A stretch of 64,000 bases of DNA. Origin: Marinobacterium lacunae (GTDB taxonomy: Bacteria > Pseudomonadota > Gammaproteobacteria > Pseudomonadales > Balneatricaceae). Positions 26,901 through 34,641 of this stretch are shown here, in pieces. A program made the position numbers and the translations under genes. The notes beneath the pieces are model-generated. The model saw only the letters and a program-made list of their open reading frames with translations, searched no databases and had not been told where the DNA came from. The DNA is taken from positions 186,001-250,000 of the forward strand of contig NZ_JMQN01000040.1 in assembly GCF_000705555.1 (NCBI RefSeq), read 5' to 3'. The number at the start of each line of letters is the position of its first letter. Position 1 is the stretch's first letter.

Positions 26901-27046
26901 ACCAACTCTACCTCTGGGATGATACGGGCGGCCAGTGGGTTAAAAAGCAGACTTCACCCAAGGCTGTGCGTGTGGCGGTTGAGCAAGCCGGGGATGTCTG
27001 GTTGATTGACGAAAAAGGTAGCCTGTTCAGGGGAAGCTATCGCTGA
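23951..27046 (+). CDS. Large secreted protein with seven Cys repeats and tectonin-like propeller
   Basis: This 1031-residue protein starts with a signal peptide (about residues 1-26, ending SSSAA). Seven tandem Cys repeats follow (about residues 50-418), each with four cysteines in the pattern C-x(8-17)-C-x2-C-x(about 15)-C and a recurring GQF-DP-CYSCPSGY-R core. A helical region (about 430-780) includes a hydrophobic stretch near 652-676. The end (about 786-1031) repeats units such as GDLWVVSDK, GYMWAVNKQGDI and GSIYVVGTDNQLYLWDD, as in tectonin-type beta-propellers, which bind carbohydrate in known members. The product is probably exported or surface-exposed with disulfide-braced repeats. 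Its function is unknown; adhesion or glycan binding is inference. Confidence 0.8.
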   Translation: MNIRSYLSLIFLMLSLSLISQSSSAAIECGGQGQAACESKSAEFVRGVPTHDACRDGGFVDPINGGECWRCPEGFVRSWRPITDKGAACIKPRGGLAYEKATQIPTNGGNCPAGQFFDPREGGECWSCPEGYDRSLAEVDKFNACVKAAHEKFAAATQRSTLKTQCDAGQFSDPNGGCYSCPSGYNRTGYPVTSNKACSKAVSSDKSAVNHGRGTGIFGTDCGSGQFWDPNGSCYSCPSGYSRTTAPVTAGNACRRNYEDLKPANSHGKLITACPAGQFGDPNGKCYTCPTGYKRTGYAVTDSRACAKVEPEAVSRATQESRLCKAEDGEFVHFGQCWTCPTGYDRSIAPIDSDLACITNASEFTAAEFLEPWGCDASKGEFWDPLNKNGSKLGSCWKCPSQTERSTARVDSNQACISAEIRWVNDPYDEPGMFRLGRTNQFTKMAVNLFQSPESIASITDFMHRIWEGMEEKTGTADQYVKEQWQLIASNPAESPAFIAYVFTSMQQILLLPANERSADEKALLTAFEDYINARRLYMAEQAMEAYDGWKTAYDWRAAQRSNLASLAGTESPPPDFLALTQGSLEGSSKSGASLIAIAAVNRALSHLSQSQLVNLGNAIWPYMGEGLRRQVIKQVSEKAARQAATTAAKASTTIMRSAGPQIIFAVFTIVTEIRMNQVIDIANARIKIQESIDYIKRNPVSLDDLTSSEEQYQMMLKYWSLATDTKYSPPSAVISAAKKAEKIARESGFAREYTAPESSESGVVLVGNSVTIDTGESSGTEKSPVGEIEIQKVESISWSKEADKVEDIFIDHAGNIFRKVIASSEPVIQVFDSGRKQWSDVAKGFSDIAGADDGKVWLMDSAGALYSGSVDGSDIKKIDGAASAITSSNSGDLWVVSDKLNNQGGDIWILSNKRWQKKAGVKAVAIANQNGYMWAVNKQGDILRSDTNDARSLLRSRMKKMPGKALDIASGRDGSIYVVGTDNQLYLWDDTGGQWVKKQTSPKAVRVAVEQAGDVWLIDEKGSLFRGSYR

Positions 27047-27443
27047 GCCTGAATTAAAACCTTGTTTAAATCGGCCCGATCAGGGCCGATTTTTCTAGTC
27101 TCCTTCTTAGCTTCCGTTATCGGCACTCCCTTCCAGCGTAGCGTTCAAACCGAAGCGTTCAGTTGATGCACGATGCATGTTTCAAACTGATTATCGATAG
27201 AGTGCAGGGATACGCTCCCGAACTGATCGAGCGGTAATATCGCAGCGAGTGCGCGGCGTCGGTCCAGCACTGCGTCCTCCCGTATTCTGAATATAATTCA
27301 TTTTGTAAACTTTTCGTTACACATTCGGCGCTTTTACGAATTATGTACAACGACGTTACATGACCTATACCTAAAGCATTTCCCGTCGTTGCATTACCCG
27401 ATCCGGCGGAATCCCCCCACCTCTCGCTGTAGGAGGGTGTTCC
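27047..27443. other. Gene-free region with terminator and possible promoter
   Basis: This 397-bp interval holds the terminator at 27068-27094 and a perfect TATAAT at 27292-27297, without a good -35, about 150 bp before the subtilisin gene. A short minus-strand frame inside it has no ribosome site or recognisable product. I see no structured RNA that I can name. Confidence 0.4.
27068..27094 (+). terminator. Intrinsic terminator of the Cys-repeat gene
   Basis: AAATCGGCCC and GGGCCGATTT form a perfect 10-bp stem with loop GATCA, ending in five T's, 21 bp after the stop codon. Confidence 0.88.
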
Positions 27444-29336
27444 ATGAGTCGATTACAATTTAGCGCGCTGGCACTGATATTTGCATTGATTGCCCCCCTG
27501 CACACCAGCCTCGCCGCGCCTGCCCAACCATCCGGCCTCGATTTGCCGAGCTATGCACCTGACCGCGTGCTGGTCAAGTTCAAACCCGGTGCAGCCGCAC
27601 AAGCCCGAGAAATTCCCGCCGATGCACAGGTGATCGAGAGCATTCCCCAGATCGGTGTACTGGTGCTCCAGGTGCCGATCGGGCAGGTGGGCAACAGTCT
27701 GGCGGCGCTCAGGCGCAACCCGAATGTGCTCTACGCCGAACCGGATTACTACCGCGTGCTCGTCGTGCCCAGTGAAGATCCCGGCCCTCTTCCGATGAGC
27801 GATATCACCAACCTGTTCGACGATCAGTGGTATCTGCGCAATACAGGTCAGGGTCATATCGTCAAAACTGTGGATCTTTTCGGCAACGTCAGCCTCGATA
27901 CCCAGTACGGCACGCCCGGTGCGGATATCCACTGGCCCGGCGCCGATTTCGACTGGTCGACCATTGATACGAACAGCTTCGATCTGGCCCGTATCGCAGT
28001 GCTCGATAGCGGGGCCGACTGCGCTATACCGGATCTATCAGGCAACGGTGTCGATATACCCGGCAAGTGTCTAGAGAAAGTCAGCCTCGTTGGCAGCGAT
28101 CCCGGTACCGGCTGGGACCCCTGCCCCGACAGTGATGAAGCCTGCGATAACCTCGGGCATGGCACCTTCACCGCCTCCGAGGCGGTAGCCAGAGTTAACA
28201 ACCAGCTTGGCCTCTCCGGCGTGGCCTATCGCACCGGTGCCGGCATCTTCAAGGTGTGCTATCAGGAACTGGTCAGTGATGGACTGTTTCTCTACCTTGT
28301 AGGGCTCTGCCCTGTATCCCACTCTATCGCCGCCATCGGGCAGGCAGCGGATAGTGGCTACCACGTGATCACCATGAGCTATGGCAGCGACTGGATTACC
28401 CCCACCGGTGAGATCTACGCCACCGATCCATCCAATGCCGAGTGCGATGCCATCGAATATGCCAACAGCCTCGGTGTTGTGGTCGTAGCAGCGGCGGGAA
28501 ACAACGGCGACACCGGCAAGGTGTATCCGGCCGCGTGCACCGATAGCAGCGGCAACTCCAGTGTGATAGCCGTCGCGGCCTCCAACGACGAGGATGATCG
28601 GGCCACGTTCTCGACCTACAGCCGCAACCGCGATGACTGGGTATCCATGGCGGCCCCCGGCGATGGACTCATAGGACTCTTGCCCGGGGCGGCCTGCGGC
28701 ATCTCGTCAGCATCCGACAGCTGTGTCGACTGGTGGAGCGGCACATCGATGTCGGCGCCACTGGTAGCCGGCGCTGCCGCGCTGGTATGGAACGATCTTT
28801 ATACCCGTCTGGCCGACGGCGCTCCCACCGAGCCAAGCCTTTGTACCTATGCCGGCATGCCGTGCAATCAGGTTGTACGCCAACGCCTTGAAGATAATGC
28901 GGCTCAAGTCGGAGCCAACGGCCAGAACCTGCTGAGCTGGACCGCCCACGGCAGGCTCGACCTGAGTGCAGCACTGGCCAACGACGTTGTTCCGTCAGGA
29001 GGGGGGGACCCGGGCACAGGCGTGGTAGCCGCTTTCAGTTACGACTGTATCGGGTTGATCTGTAACTTCACCAATGCATCCCAAGGTCAGGGCACCCTCG
29101 GCTATAGCTGGAACTTCGGCGACGGCGTCACCAGCAGTGATACAAGTCCCGGTCACACCTATGGCGCCGCCGGCACCTATGAGGTCACGTTGATCACGAC
29201 CGACAGCGGTGGCAGTGTACCGGTGAGCGCCAGCGTGACACTCAAAAGCGGCAAGCGCTCCACAAGCGGCAGTGTGAGCAGTTCAGGTGGAGGCAGTTCA
29301 GGCGGCACCTGCACACATCCGAAAAACAAGTGCTGA
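27444..29336 (+). CDS. Secreted subtilisin-family (S8) serine protease with PKD domain
   Basis: This 630-residue protein has a signal peptide (about residues 1-24, ending TSLA) and an I9-like inhibitory propeptide (about 35-112, starting at YAPDRVLVKFKPGA). The S8 catalytic domain carries Asp188 in AVLDSGAD, His239 in GHGTFTA and Ser435 in SGTSMSAPLVAG, so the triad is complete. A PKD domain (about 525-600, WNFGDGVTSSDTSPGHTY) and a Ser/Gly-rich tail ending in two Cys follow. It is predicted to be an exported, self-processing extracellular protease. AGGAGG precedes the ATG. The many extra cysteines suggest disulfide stabilisation. The route out of the cell is not evident; type II secretion is likely for this class. 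Confidence 0.92.
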   Translation: MSRLQFSALALIFALIAPLHTSLAAPAQPSGLDLPSYAPDRVLVKFKPGAAAQAREIPADAQVIESIPQIGVLVLQVPIGQVGNSLAALRRNPNVLYAEPDYYRVLVVPSEDPGPLPMSDITNLFDDQWYLRNTGQGHIVKTVDLFGNVSLDTQYGTPGADIHWPGADFDWSTIDTNSFDLARIAVLDSGADCAIPDLSGNGVDIPGKCLEKVSLVGSDPGTGWDPCPDSDEACDNLGHGTFTASEAVARVNNQLGLSGVAYRTGAGIFKVCYQELVSDGLFLYLVGLCPVSHSIAAIGQAADSGYHVITMSYGSDWITPTGEIYATDPSNAECDAIEYANSLGVVVVAAAGNNGDTGKVYPAACTDSSGNSSVIAVAASNDEDDRATFSTYSRNRDDWVSMAAPGDGLIGLLPGAACGISSASDSCVDWWSGTSMSAPLVAGAAALVWNDLYTRLADGAPTEPSLCTYAGMPCNQVVRQRLEDNAAQVGANGQNLLSWTAHGRLDLSAALANDVVPSGGGDPGTGVVAAFSYDCIGLICNFTNASQGQGTLGYSWNFGDGVTSSDTSPGHTYGAAGTYEVTLITTDSGGSVPVSASVTLKSGKRSTSGSVSSSGGGSSGGTCTHPKNKC

Positions 29337-29347
29337 TCCTGTCGGGA

Positions 29348-29370
29348 TGACACCCTATGCCGGGGTGTCA
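29348..29370. terminator. Inverted repeat between convergent protease and flavin-binding gene
   Basis: TGACACCC (29348-29355) and GGGTGTCA (29363-29370) form an 8-bp stem overlapping the end of the minus-strand gene. There is no T-run on either side, so it is a weak candidate. Confidence 0.4.
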
Positions 29371-30290
29371 CCCTGCCCACCCCCGGTATTGGCCCAGCGG
29401 TACGGGCTCGCCTGTTTAACCCAATACCCGGATTTCATCCGAAACAGAACATTGCGCGCATAGCCTGCAACTGGAAGCGGGCCATCATCGGCCCACAAAA
29501 GTGAAGCCTCACCATTCAGATGCAGATGGTCTCCGCTCTGGTAGTCGATAAACAGCAGCGCTGTCTCCGTATCCGTCATGATATTGCCAAGCGTATTAAA
29601 GAAGTTGTTTCCTCTGAAGTCGGCAAACGCCAGCGTATGCGTATCTAACTGGTGCACAAAGCCGACCACTCCTCCTCGGTGCGAGATATCGTATCCGGCC
29701 ATAGGCTCAGTCAAACTGCCCACGGCAGGTGCAGCACGGCTGGCGATAAACAGGGTATCAGCCTCGGATATAAGCTCAGCCACAGGCCCCAGAAGCGAAC
29801 TGATTGCCTCAGGTTGCACGGCGTCAACAGGACTGTGAGCGCAGATTTCACGCGGCACTATGTACTTCGGACAATTACCGAAACTTTGCTCGACCTCCAA
29901 CACCAGCTCGTCGGCTGAAGCTGCGATAACCCGGCCATTGGCGCGATTGCGGCGCCGGCTGGAAAACTCGAGACCAAGTACCGCATAGCGCTGCCCCTTT
30001 GTGAACTGCATAAACAGCGGGTCACTTGCGCTCAGTGACAGCTTTACCGAAAGCGTTCGCTCATCAGGCGATGCGACAAAACCGGGTTCGCCATACAAGG
30101 CAGTCGCCCACAGCCTGTCACGGCAATCGGCGCTGGCGACCAGCAGCATCGGCAAATGAGCATAAAACGCGCGGTGCTGTTCAATAAGGTAGGGACGCAG
30201 CACCTTTTCGCCCACGGCCGCCATTTTGTCCGCGACACCGACCCGTGTCTGAACCTCACGTTCTCCGGCATGAAAGGGCTGCGTCTGCAT
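29355..30290 (-). CDS. Pyridoxamine 5'-phosphate oxidase-like flavin-binding protein
   Basis: This 311-residue cytoplasmic protein resembles the split-barrel pyridoxamine phosphate oxidase-like family. These proteins bind FMN, F420 or heme, and many have no vitamin B6 role. Supporting segments are FIASRAAPAVGSLTEPMAGYDISHRGG (shown only in part of its length) near residue 180 and FFNTLGNIMTDTETALLFID near 230, the latter typical of the barrel. It lies one base after the VOC-family gene, so both are probably one operon controlled by the divergent TetR regulator. The substrate is unknown; detoxification of reactive compounds would fit the context. Confidence 0.75.
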   Translation of the reverse strand: MQTQPFHAGEREVQTRVGVADKMAAVGEKVLRPYLIEQHRAFYAHLPMLLVASADCRDRLWATALYGEPGFVASPDERTLSVKLSLSASDPLFMQFTKGQRYAVLGLEFSSRRRNRANGRVIAASADELVLEVEQSFGNCPKYIVPREICAHSPVDAVQPEAISSLLGPVAELISEADTLFIASRAAPAVGSLTEPMAGYDISHRGGVVGFVHQLDTHTLAFADFRGNNFFNTLGNIMTDTETALLFIDYQSGDHLHLNGEASLLWADDGPLPVAGYARNVLFRMKSGYWVKQASPYRWANTGGGQGDTPA

Positions 30291-30291
30291 A

Positions 30292-30696
30292 TCAATTCCC
30301 TCCGGTCGCGATCAGTTCCATGCGGATTCCACCGGGAATGGTGCACATCATGTGCCTGATCGGTGTGTCGCCCAGCGGCTCAGGTGCAAACTCGATCTCG
30401 ACGCCATCAAAATTTTGTAGCCGCTCATAAGCCTTTTCAAGGCCTGTTACACCGTCGACAGCCAATGCGAAGTGATGCAAACCCAGATTACTCTTGCGAT
30501 CGAAAGACACCGCGTTTTCGGCCTGAACCTGCCATAGCGTCAACATCACTGTACCGTCGTGTATAAACACCGCCGGATAATCCGGTTTCTCCCCTACCCG
30601 CTCAAACCCCAGCGCGTCACAAAAGAAGCGCTCGGTTTCAGCCAGATCGGATACCGTCAATCCCAGGTGGTGCACACCTTTGGTCATAGCACTCAT
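30292..30696 (-). CDS. VOC-family protein (glyoxalase/dioxygenase superfamily)
   Basis: This 134-residue protein has a single vicinal-oxygen-chelate domain with paired beta-alpha-beta-beta-beta units. HHLGLTVSDLAETERFF opens the fold and HHFALAVDGV begins the second half, carrying candidate metal-binding His residues, with a late Glu in IRMELIA. Such proteins include glyoxalase I, fosfomycin-resistance enzymes and dioxygenases; the reaction here is unknown. GGAG lies 9 bases before the ATG. It is the first gene of a pair with a flavin-binding protein, opposite a TetR regulator and twin operators. Confidence 0.85.
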   Translation of the reverse strand: MSAMTKGVHHLGLTVSDLAETERFFCDALGFERVGEKPDYPAVFIHDGTVMLTLWQVQAENAVSFDRKSNLGLHHFALAVDGVTGLEKAYERLQNFDGVEIEFAPEPLGDTPIRHMMCTIPGGIRMELIATGGN

Positions 30697-30726
30697 TTAG
30701 GTTGCTCCATTGCTTTAAACTTTAAA

Positions 30727-30779
30727 GTGAACAGATCTGTTCACCAACAAACAGAACACTAGTAGACAGATCTGTTCAC
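30727..30779. promoter_or_regulatory. Twin TetR-type operators
   Basis: GTGAACAGATCTGTTCAC (30727-30744) is a perfect 18-bp palindrome. GTAGACAGATCTGTTCAC (30762-30779) matches it at 16 of 18 positions, 35 bp away centre to centre. They lie in the 138-bp gap between the VOC gene and the TetR gene and are very likely the regulator's own binding sites. Confidence 0.85.
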
Positions 30780-30834
30780 GTCAATAGCTTTCGAGTAAGC
30801 TATTGGAAGAAACGGTTTCAACGACAGACACACG

Positions 30835-31410
30835 ATGGCCAATAGCACCCCACGCAAGCAGCACCTTTTAGACACCGCCTTCCGCCTTTTCAACGAGCGT
30901 GGCTACCACGCGACCGGCATCGACCTGATACTGGCCGAATCCGGGGTATCAAAAGCAACCTTGTATAAGCACTTTGCCAGTAAAGAGGCGCTGATTCTGG
31001 CCGTGCTGGAGCAACGGCATCGTCAGCTGATGGAAAGCCTGGAGGCATCTCTGGCCAGGGACCCCAGCCCCGCGGGCGTGCTCGTAATCTTTGATCTGTT
31101 AGCCACATGGTTCAAAAGCGTTGATTTCTTCGGCTGCAACTTTATCCGCGCCAGTGGCGAATACTCGGCTCACGAGGACAGTATTCACCGTTTCGCCGCA
31201 GCACATAAAACCCGCATGGCCGACGTGCTTGAACACCACTTGAAGCCCCACTGCGGCGGCGCAAGTGCAAAGCTGGCCTCTGACCTGATGCTGTTGATCG
31301 ACGGCGCTATCGTCGCAGCACAGATGCTAGAGGATAAGGAAGCGGCTGCTCGGGCAAAGGAGATCGCCCGTTTCATGCTCGATAGCACCGGGTGTGGACA
31401 GCAAGCGTAA
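30835..31410 (+). CDS. TetR/AcrR-family transcriptional repressor
   Basis: This 191-residue protein has an N-terminal TetR helix-turn-helix (about residues 8-55, GYHATGIDLILAESGVSKATLYKHFASKEALI) and a helical ligand-binding C-terminal domain; the quoted motif spans positions 24-55 with key residues GYHATGID and YKHFASKEAL. It probably represses itself and the divergent VOC/flavin gene pair through the two 18-bp palindromes. The inducer is unknown; a reactive aldehyde or similar compound would fit the partner genes, but this is inference. Confidence 0.9.
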   Translation: MANSTPRKQHLLDTAFRLFNERGYHATGIDLILAESGVSKATLYKHFASKEALILAVLEQRHRQLMESLEASLARDPSPAGVLVIFDLLATWFKSVDFFGCNFIRASGEYSAHEDSIHRFAAAHKTRMADVLEHHLKPHCGGASAKLASDLMLLIDGAIVAAQMLEDKEAAARAKEIARFMLDSTGCGQQA

Positions 31411-31509
31411 CCCCCCCCTGTCCTAAAGCACGTTAAAGATACTTCCCACATATATTTTTAAAGTGCATAATGGATGCATGTTTTAAATGCCGGTTGGGAG
31501 ATGATCGAA

Positions 31510-31713
31510 ATGGTTCAGTGGTCCAACACCGAAATCGCCGTCTTTATCGCACTCTTATTCGCTATCGGATTCAAGCTGTGGTCAGTCTGGCATGTACAGA
31601 TCTGTGCCAAAGCAACCCGTGAGGGAAAGATGATCTTCCTCGGTCTGGTGTCCGGCCTTACGCTGTTTGCCGTCGCCGCGAAATTCTTTATCAGCTACCA
31701 GATGGCTATCTGA
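31510..31713 (+). CDS. Small membrane protein of unknown function
   Basis: This 67-residue protein has two hydrophobic segments, about residues 7-25 (EIAVFIALLFAIGFKLW) and 42-60 (MIFLGLVSGLTLFAVAAKFF), joined by a short polar loop. GGGAG lies nine bases before the ATG at 31510. An ATG at 31501 sits directly on that site, and one at 31474 is also open. No family is recognised. It ends 8 bp inside the convergent retropepsin gene's 3' end. Confidence 0.6.
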   Translation: MVQWSNTEIAVFIALLFAIGFKLWSVWHVQICAKATREGKMIFLGLVSGLTLFAVAAKFFISYQMAI

Positions 31714-32233
31714 CAGCGTCGGGTACTCGCAACGTGAGCTGCCCGTTGCGCTGAATCAGCTCAAGATGCTGCATAAAGCTCATACCGAGCAGCACGATAT
31801 TCTCGCTCATCCCCGGATTGATGGTGGCACTGACATCCTGCATGCGTATTCCGCCGAGTTCGACGCTATCAAGCTGGGTTCTGTACACCGTCACAACTCC
31901 ATTCGCCGTCATCGACTGCATCGGCGCACCACGCTGCAAGCCCAACTCGCTCGCCAGCCCCTGCGGTACGCTGACATTAGTGGCACCGGTATCCAGCAGG
32001 AACTCAACCCGCTGACCGTTGATACGCCCCGGCGCCAGATAATGACCGGCCCGGTTTCGATCCAGCACCACCTCGGGGCGGGCGCTGTCGCTTAACGCAA
32101 GGGTTGCATTGGGGTTATCCCGCGAGGCGATAAAGTTGTTAAAGTAAAGCGTCAGCATCGCCAGCACGACCACCCAGGTCAGGTGGGTCATCAGGCGCGC
32201 CATGCGTCGGCGGTTACGATCGGGATCGTTCAT
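31706..32233 (-). CDS. Retropepsin-like aspartic protease (TIGR02281-type)
   Basis: This 175-residue protein has one N-terminal membrane anchor (about residues 14-34, LTWVVVLAMLTLYF) and a periplasmic retropepsin domain. The single catalytic motif LLDTGATNVSVP lies near residue 80 and VLLGMSFMQHLEL comes late, as in the gammaproteobacterial clan AA aspartic proteases that work as homodimers. The physiological substrate is unknown. It lies 74 bp after polB on the same strand, possibly at the end of that transcript. Confidence 0.85.
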   Translation of the reverse strand: MNDPDRNRRRMARLMTHLTWVVVLAMLTLYFNNFIASRDNPNATLALSDSARPEVVLDRNRAGHYLAPGRINGQRVEFLLDTGATNVSVPQGLASELGLQRGAPMQSMTANGVVTVYRTQLDSVELGGIRMQDVSATINPGMSENIVLLGMSFMQHLELIQRNGQLTLRVPDAVR

Positions 32234-32307
32234 GCTCTTCTCGTCTTCTGCTCATCCTGAATAGACTGCCCTGAGCGTGATTAAATTCCATTTCGTCTGG
32301 CGGTGGC

Positions 32308-34635
32308 TCAAAACAGATCGATCTGGGGCGCCGACAGGGCTTCAAACCCCTGCCCCAGAAACGGCAGGATCGAATCCGCCACCGGCAGCAGCTGCTTATC
32401 CACATAGTGTTGGTAATCGATAGGCGAGCGCAACAGCTCCAGCGGCTCGGGGCCGTTGACCGTCATCAGGTATTGGACGGAGTCACCCACGCCATAGGCT
32501 GGAGGCAGGTGCAGCTGCTTGCGCTCCATCTCCAATAGTCTTGCGGCCTTCACATGTGGCGGCTGGTTATGGGTATAAGCGTCGAGCGGCTGTCGCAGGC
32601 GTCGCCTGTACACCAGCTGCTCGTCACGCTCTCCGCCGCGCAAGGCCTCAAGCGTTGCCGTGATCAGTGACTCGTAGGGCTGGTCATGAAAGATACGTTC
32701 ATACAACTCGCGCTGGAAGGTACGCGCCAGTGCCGTCCAGTCGGTACGCACAGACTCAAGCCCGCGAAACACCAACTCTTCACTGCCGTCTGAGAGGCGC
32801 TTGAGACCGGCATAGCGCTTCTTGCTGCCCTTTTCGCTGTGCCGCATGCGAGGCATCAGAAAACGGCTGTAGTGCGCCTCGAACTGGAGTTCCAGCGCAC
32901 ACTCCAAGCCAAAGCGCTCCCGGAGTTGCTGTTGCCACCATCCGTTCAGCTCATGGGACAGCTGCTCCCCATAAAGTGTGGTATCCCGATCAGCCCAATC
33001 ATCGCCGAGCCAGACGAAAACAGAATCGGTATCGCCGTAGATCACCTTGTGGCCATGATGCTGCTCGATACGCTCGGCGGTCTGATTAAGTATCTGATGA
33101 CCGCGCAAGGTAATGGAACCTGACAGCCGCTGATCGAAAAAGCGGCAGACGCGAGATCCCAACACACCATAGCAAGCGTTCATCTGTATCTTGATCGCCT
33201 GCGAAAGCGCCGCGTTGCCCTCGGCCTTGGCCCGATCCCGCGCCAGCCATAGGTGCTCGATAATATCCGGCAGCAGTGCCTGCGAGCGTGAAAAAATAGC
33301 GCCGTGAAAGCCCGGCACCAGATCGTCGGGATCAGCATTTTCCAGCCCCCCCCGACTCATGCCGAGCGGGTCGATCTTGAACGTGCGGATAATGCTCGGA
33401 TACAGGCTTTTAAAATCCAGCACCAGAATATGGCGATAAAGCCCGGGTACGGAGTCCATGACAAAGCCCCCGGGGATAGACAGGTCAGAGCGCCCCGAGG
33501 CGTATTGGGGCGCCACATGCCCCTTGCGGTGTAGCACCGGCAGGTAGAGGTTATCGAAGGCCTGTTGCGAGCCCCCCACCTTGTCCAGCGGCAGGCCTGT
33601 CAGTCGGGCACGCTCGATCAGGTACTCGATCAGCCCCGCCTTCTGAAAAATTTCGCTGACCAGCCTGCAATCTTCAAGGTTGTACCGCGCAAGCGCCAAC
33701 CGGTCTTCGGCATACAGCCGCTGAATTTCGGCCCCGCGATCATCAACCTTGTCGATCGCCTTACCCCGCCCCAGCAGCGCATTCGCGACAAACTCAAGGC
33801 CATAGCGCTCAAAGCGCCAGGTCGCGCCCTTTAGGGTATCGATGCCATCGAGCACGACCCTGCCCGGTATCCGCGCAAACCATCGCCCGTTCTGAGCACG
33901 GTCCACCAGAATCGGCGAGGTGTCTCGACCGATGGTCAGTTTTACGCCCAAGGCTCTCGCGCGCGCCTCCAGCACCCGGAGATCGAAGCCGATCACATTC
34001 CAGCCGATCAGAATATCGGGATCGTAGGAGTTGATCGCCGCGATCATTCGTACCAGCAGGTCGCGCTCATCGCGACAACTCTCAATCCAGGGTTCAACGG
34101 GAGCCTCTCCATTGACCAGCACGCGCTCGAAACCATCGCCTTGTAACGCTACCGACAGAATACGATCGGCCCGCATCGTGGTCTCGATGTCGATGGATAC
34201 TATGCGAAAAGCGGGATCATAATCGGCAGGCTTAAGCAGGGTCTTGCCCGCTCGTTGAGTGCAGGCGGCACCGGCATGAATAAACCGCTCCATCAGATAA
34301 CGGTCGACAGGCCGGATATCCTCCTCCATCAGCGCGAGTCCTGCGCCGACAATGCGAGCGACTGCGTCACGATAGAGCGCAAGTGTGCGGCAATAGAGCG
34401 CCGCAACCGGCCGCTGCTGAAGGTCGCACAGCTCCAACTCCCTCAGGCGCCAACCGCTGAGTTCGGACAACAGTTCACGGATAGCGTCGAGCTCCGAGGC
34501 GAGCACGAAGCACACCGCGTCCTCACCCTGAATATCGATACGCTGAGGTCCAGCAGCGGTGGACAACCAATAGGAGAGTTCGATTCCGTCGGCCAGATCC
34601 CGTTGCTGGCGAGTCAGTACGAAGCCGGTGGTCAC
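32308..34635 (-). CDS. polB: DNA polymerase II
   Basis: This 775-residue family B polymerase matches E. coli PolB in length (783). The proofreading exonuclease is intact: SIDIETT (ExoI), GWNVIGFDL (ExoII) and YNLEDCRLV (ExoIII). The polymerase motifs are VLDFKSLYPSI (A), QMNACYGVLG (B) and YGDTDSVFVWL (C). It performs repair and translesion synthesis and replication restart. It begins at GTG (34635), six bases after the mvaD stop, so it appears to be the distal gene of the mevalonate operon; I found no CTGT-N8-ACAG LexA box directly upstream. That linkage is unusual, since polB is usually SOS-controlled. Confidence 0.95.
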   Translation of the reverse strand: MTTGFVLTRQQRDLADGIELSYWLSTAAGPQRIDIQGEDAVCFVLASELDAIRELLSELSGWRLRELELCDLQQRPVAALYCRTLALYRDAVARIVGAGLALMEEDIRPVDRYLMERFIHAGAACTQRAGKTLLKPADYDPAFRIVSIDIETTMRADRILSVALQGDGFERVLVNGEAPVEPWIESCRDERDLLVRMIAAINSYDPDILIGWNVIGFDLRVLEARARALGVKLTIGRDTSPILVDRAQNGRWFARIPGRVVLDGIDTLKGATWRFERYGLEFVANALLGRGKAIDKVDDRGAEIQRLYAEDRLALARYNLEDCRLVSEIFQKAGLIEYLIERARLTGLPLDKVGGSQQAFDNLYLPVLHRKGHVAPQYASGRSDLSIPGGFVMDSVPGLYRHILVLDFKSLYPSIIRTFKIDPLGMSRGGLENADPDDLVPGFHGAIFSRSQALLPDIIEHLWLARDRAKAEGNAALSQAIKIQMNACYGVLGSRVCRFFDQRLSGSITLRGHQILNQTAERIEQHHGHKVIYGDTDSVFVWLGDDWADRDTTLYGEQLSHELNGWWQQQLRERFGLECALELQFEAHYSRFLMPRMRHSEKGSKKRYAGLKRLSDGSEELVFRGLESVRTDWTALARTFQRELYERIFHDQPYESLITATLEALRGGERDEQLVYRRRLRQPLDAYTHNQPPHVKAARLLEMERKQLHLPPAYGVGDSVQYLMTVNGPEPLELLRSPIDYQHYVDKQLLPVADSILPFLGQGFEALSAPQIDLF

Positions 34636-34641
34636 GGTCGA

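Noticed and set aside
27159-27350. Minus-strand frame of 63 codons in the gap before the protease
   Set aside because: It has no ribosome site, no recognisable product and an odd composition for a gene.
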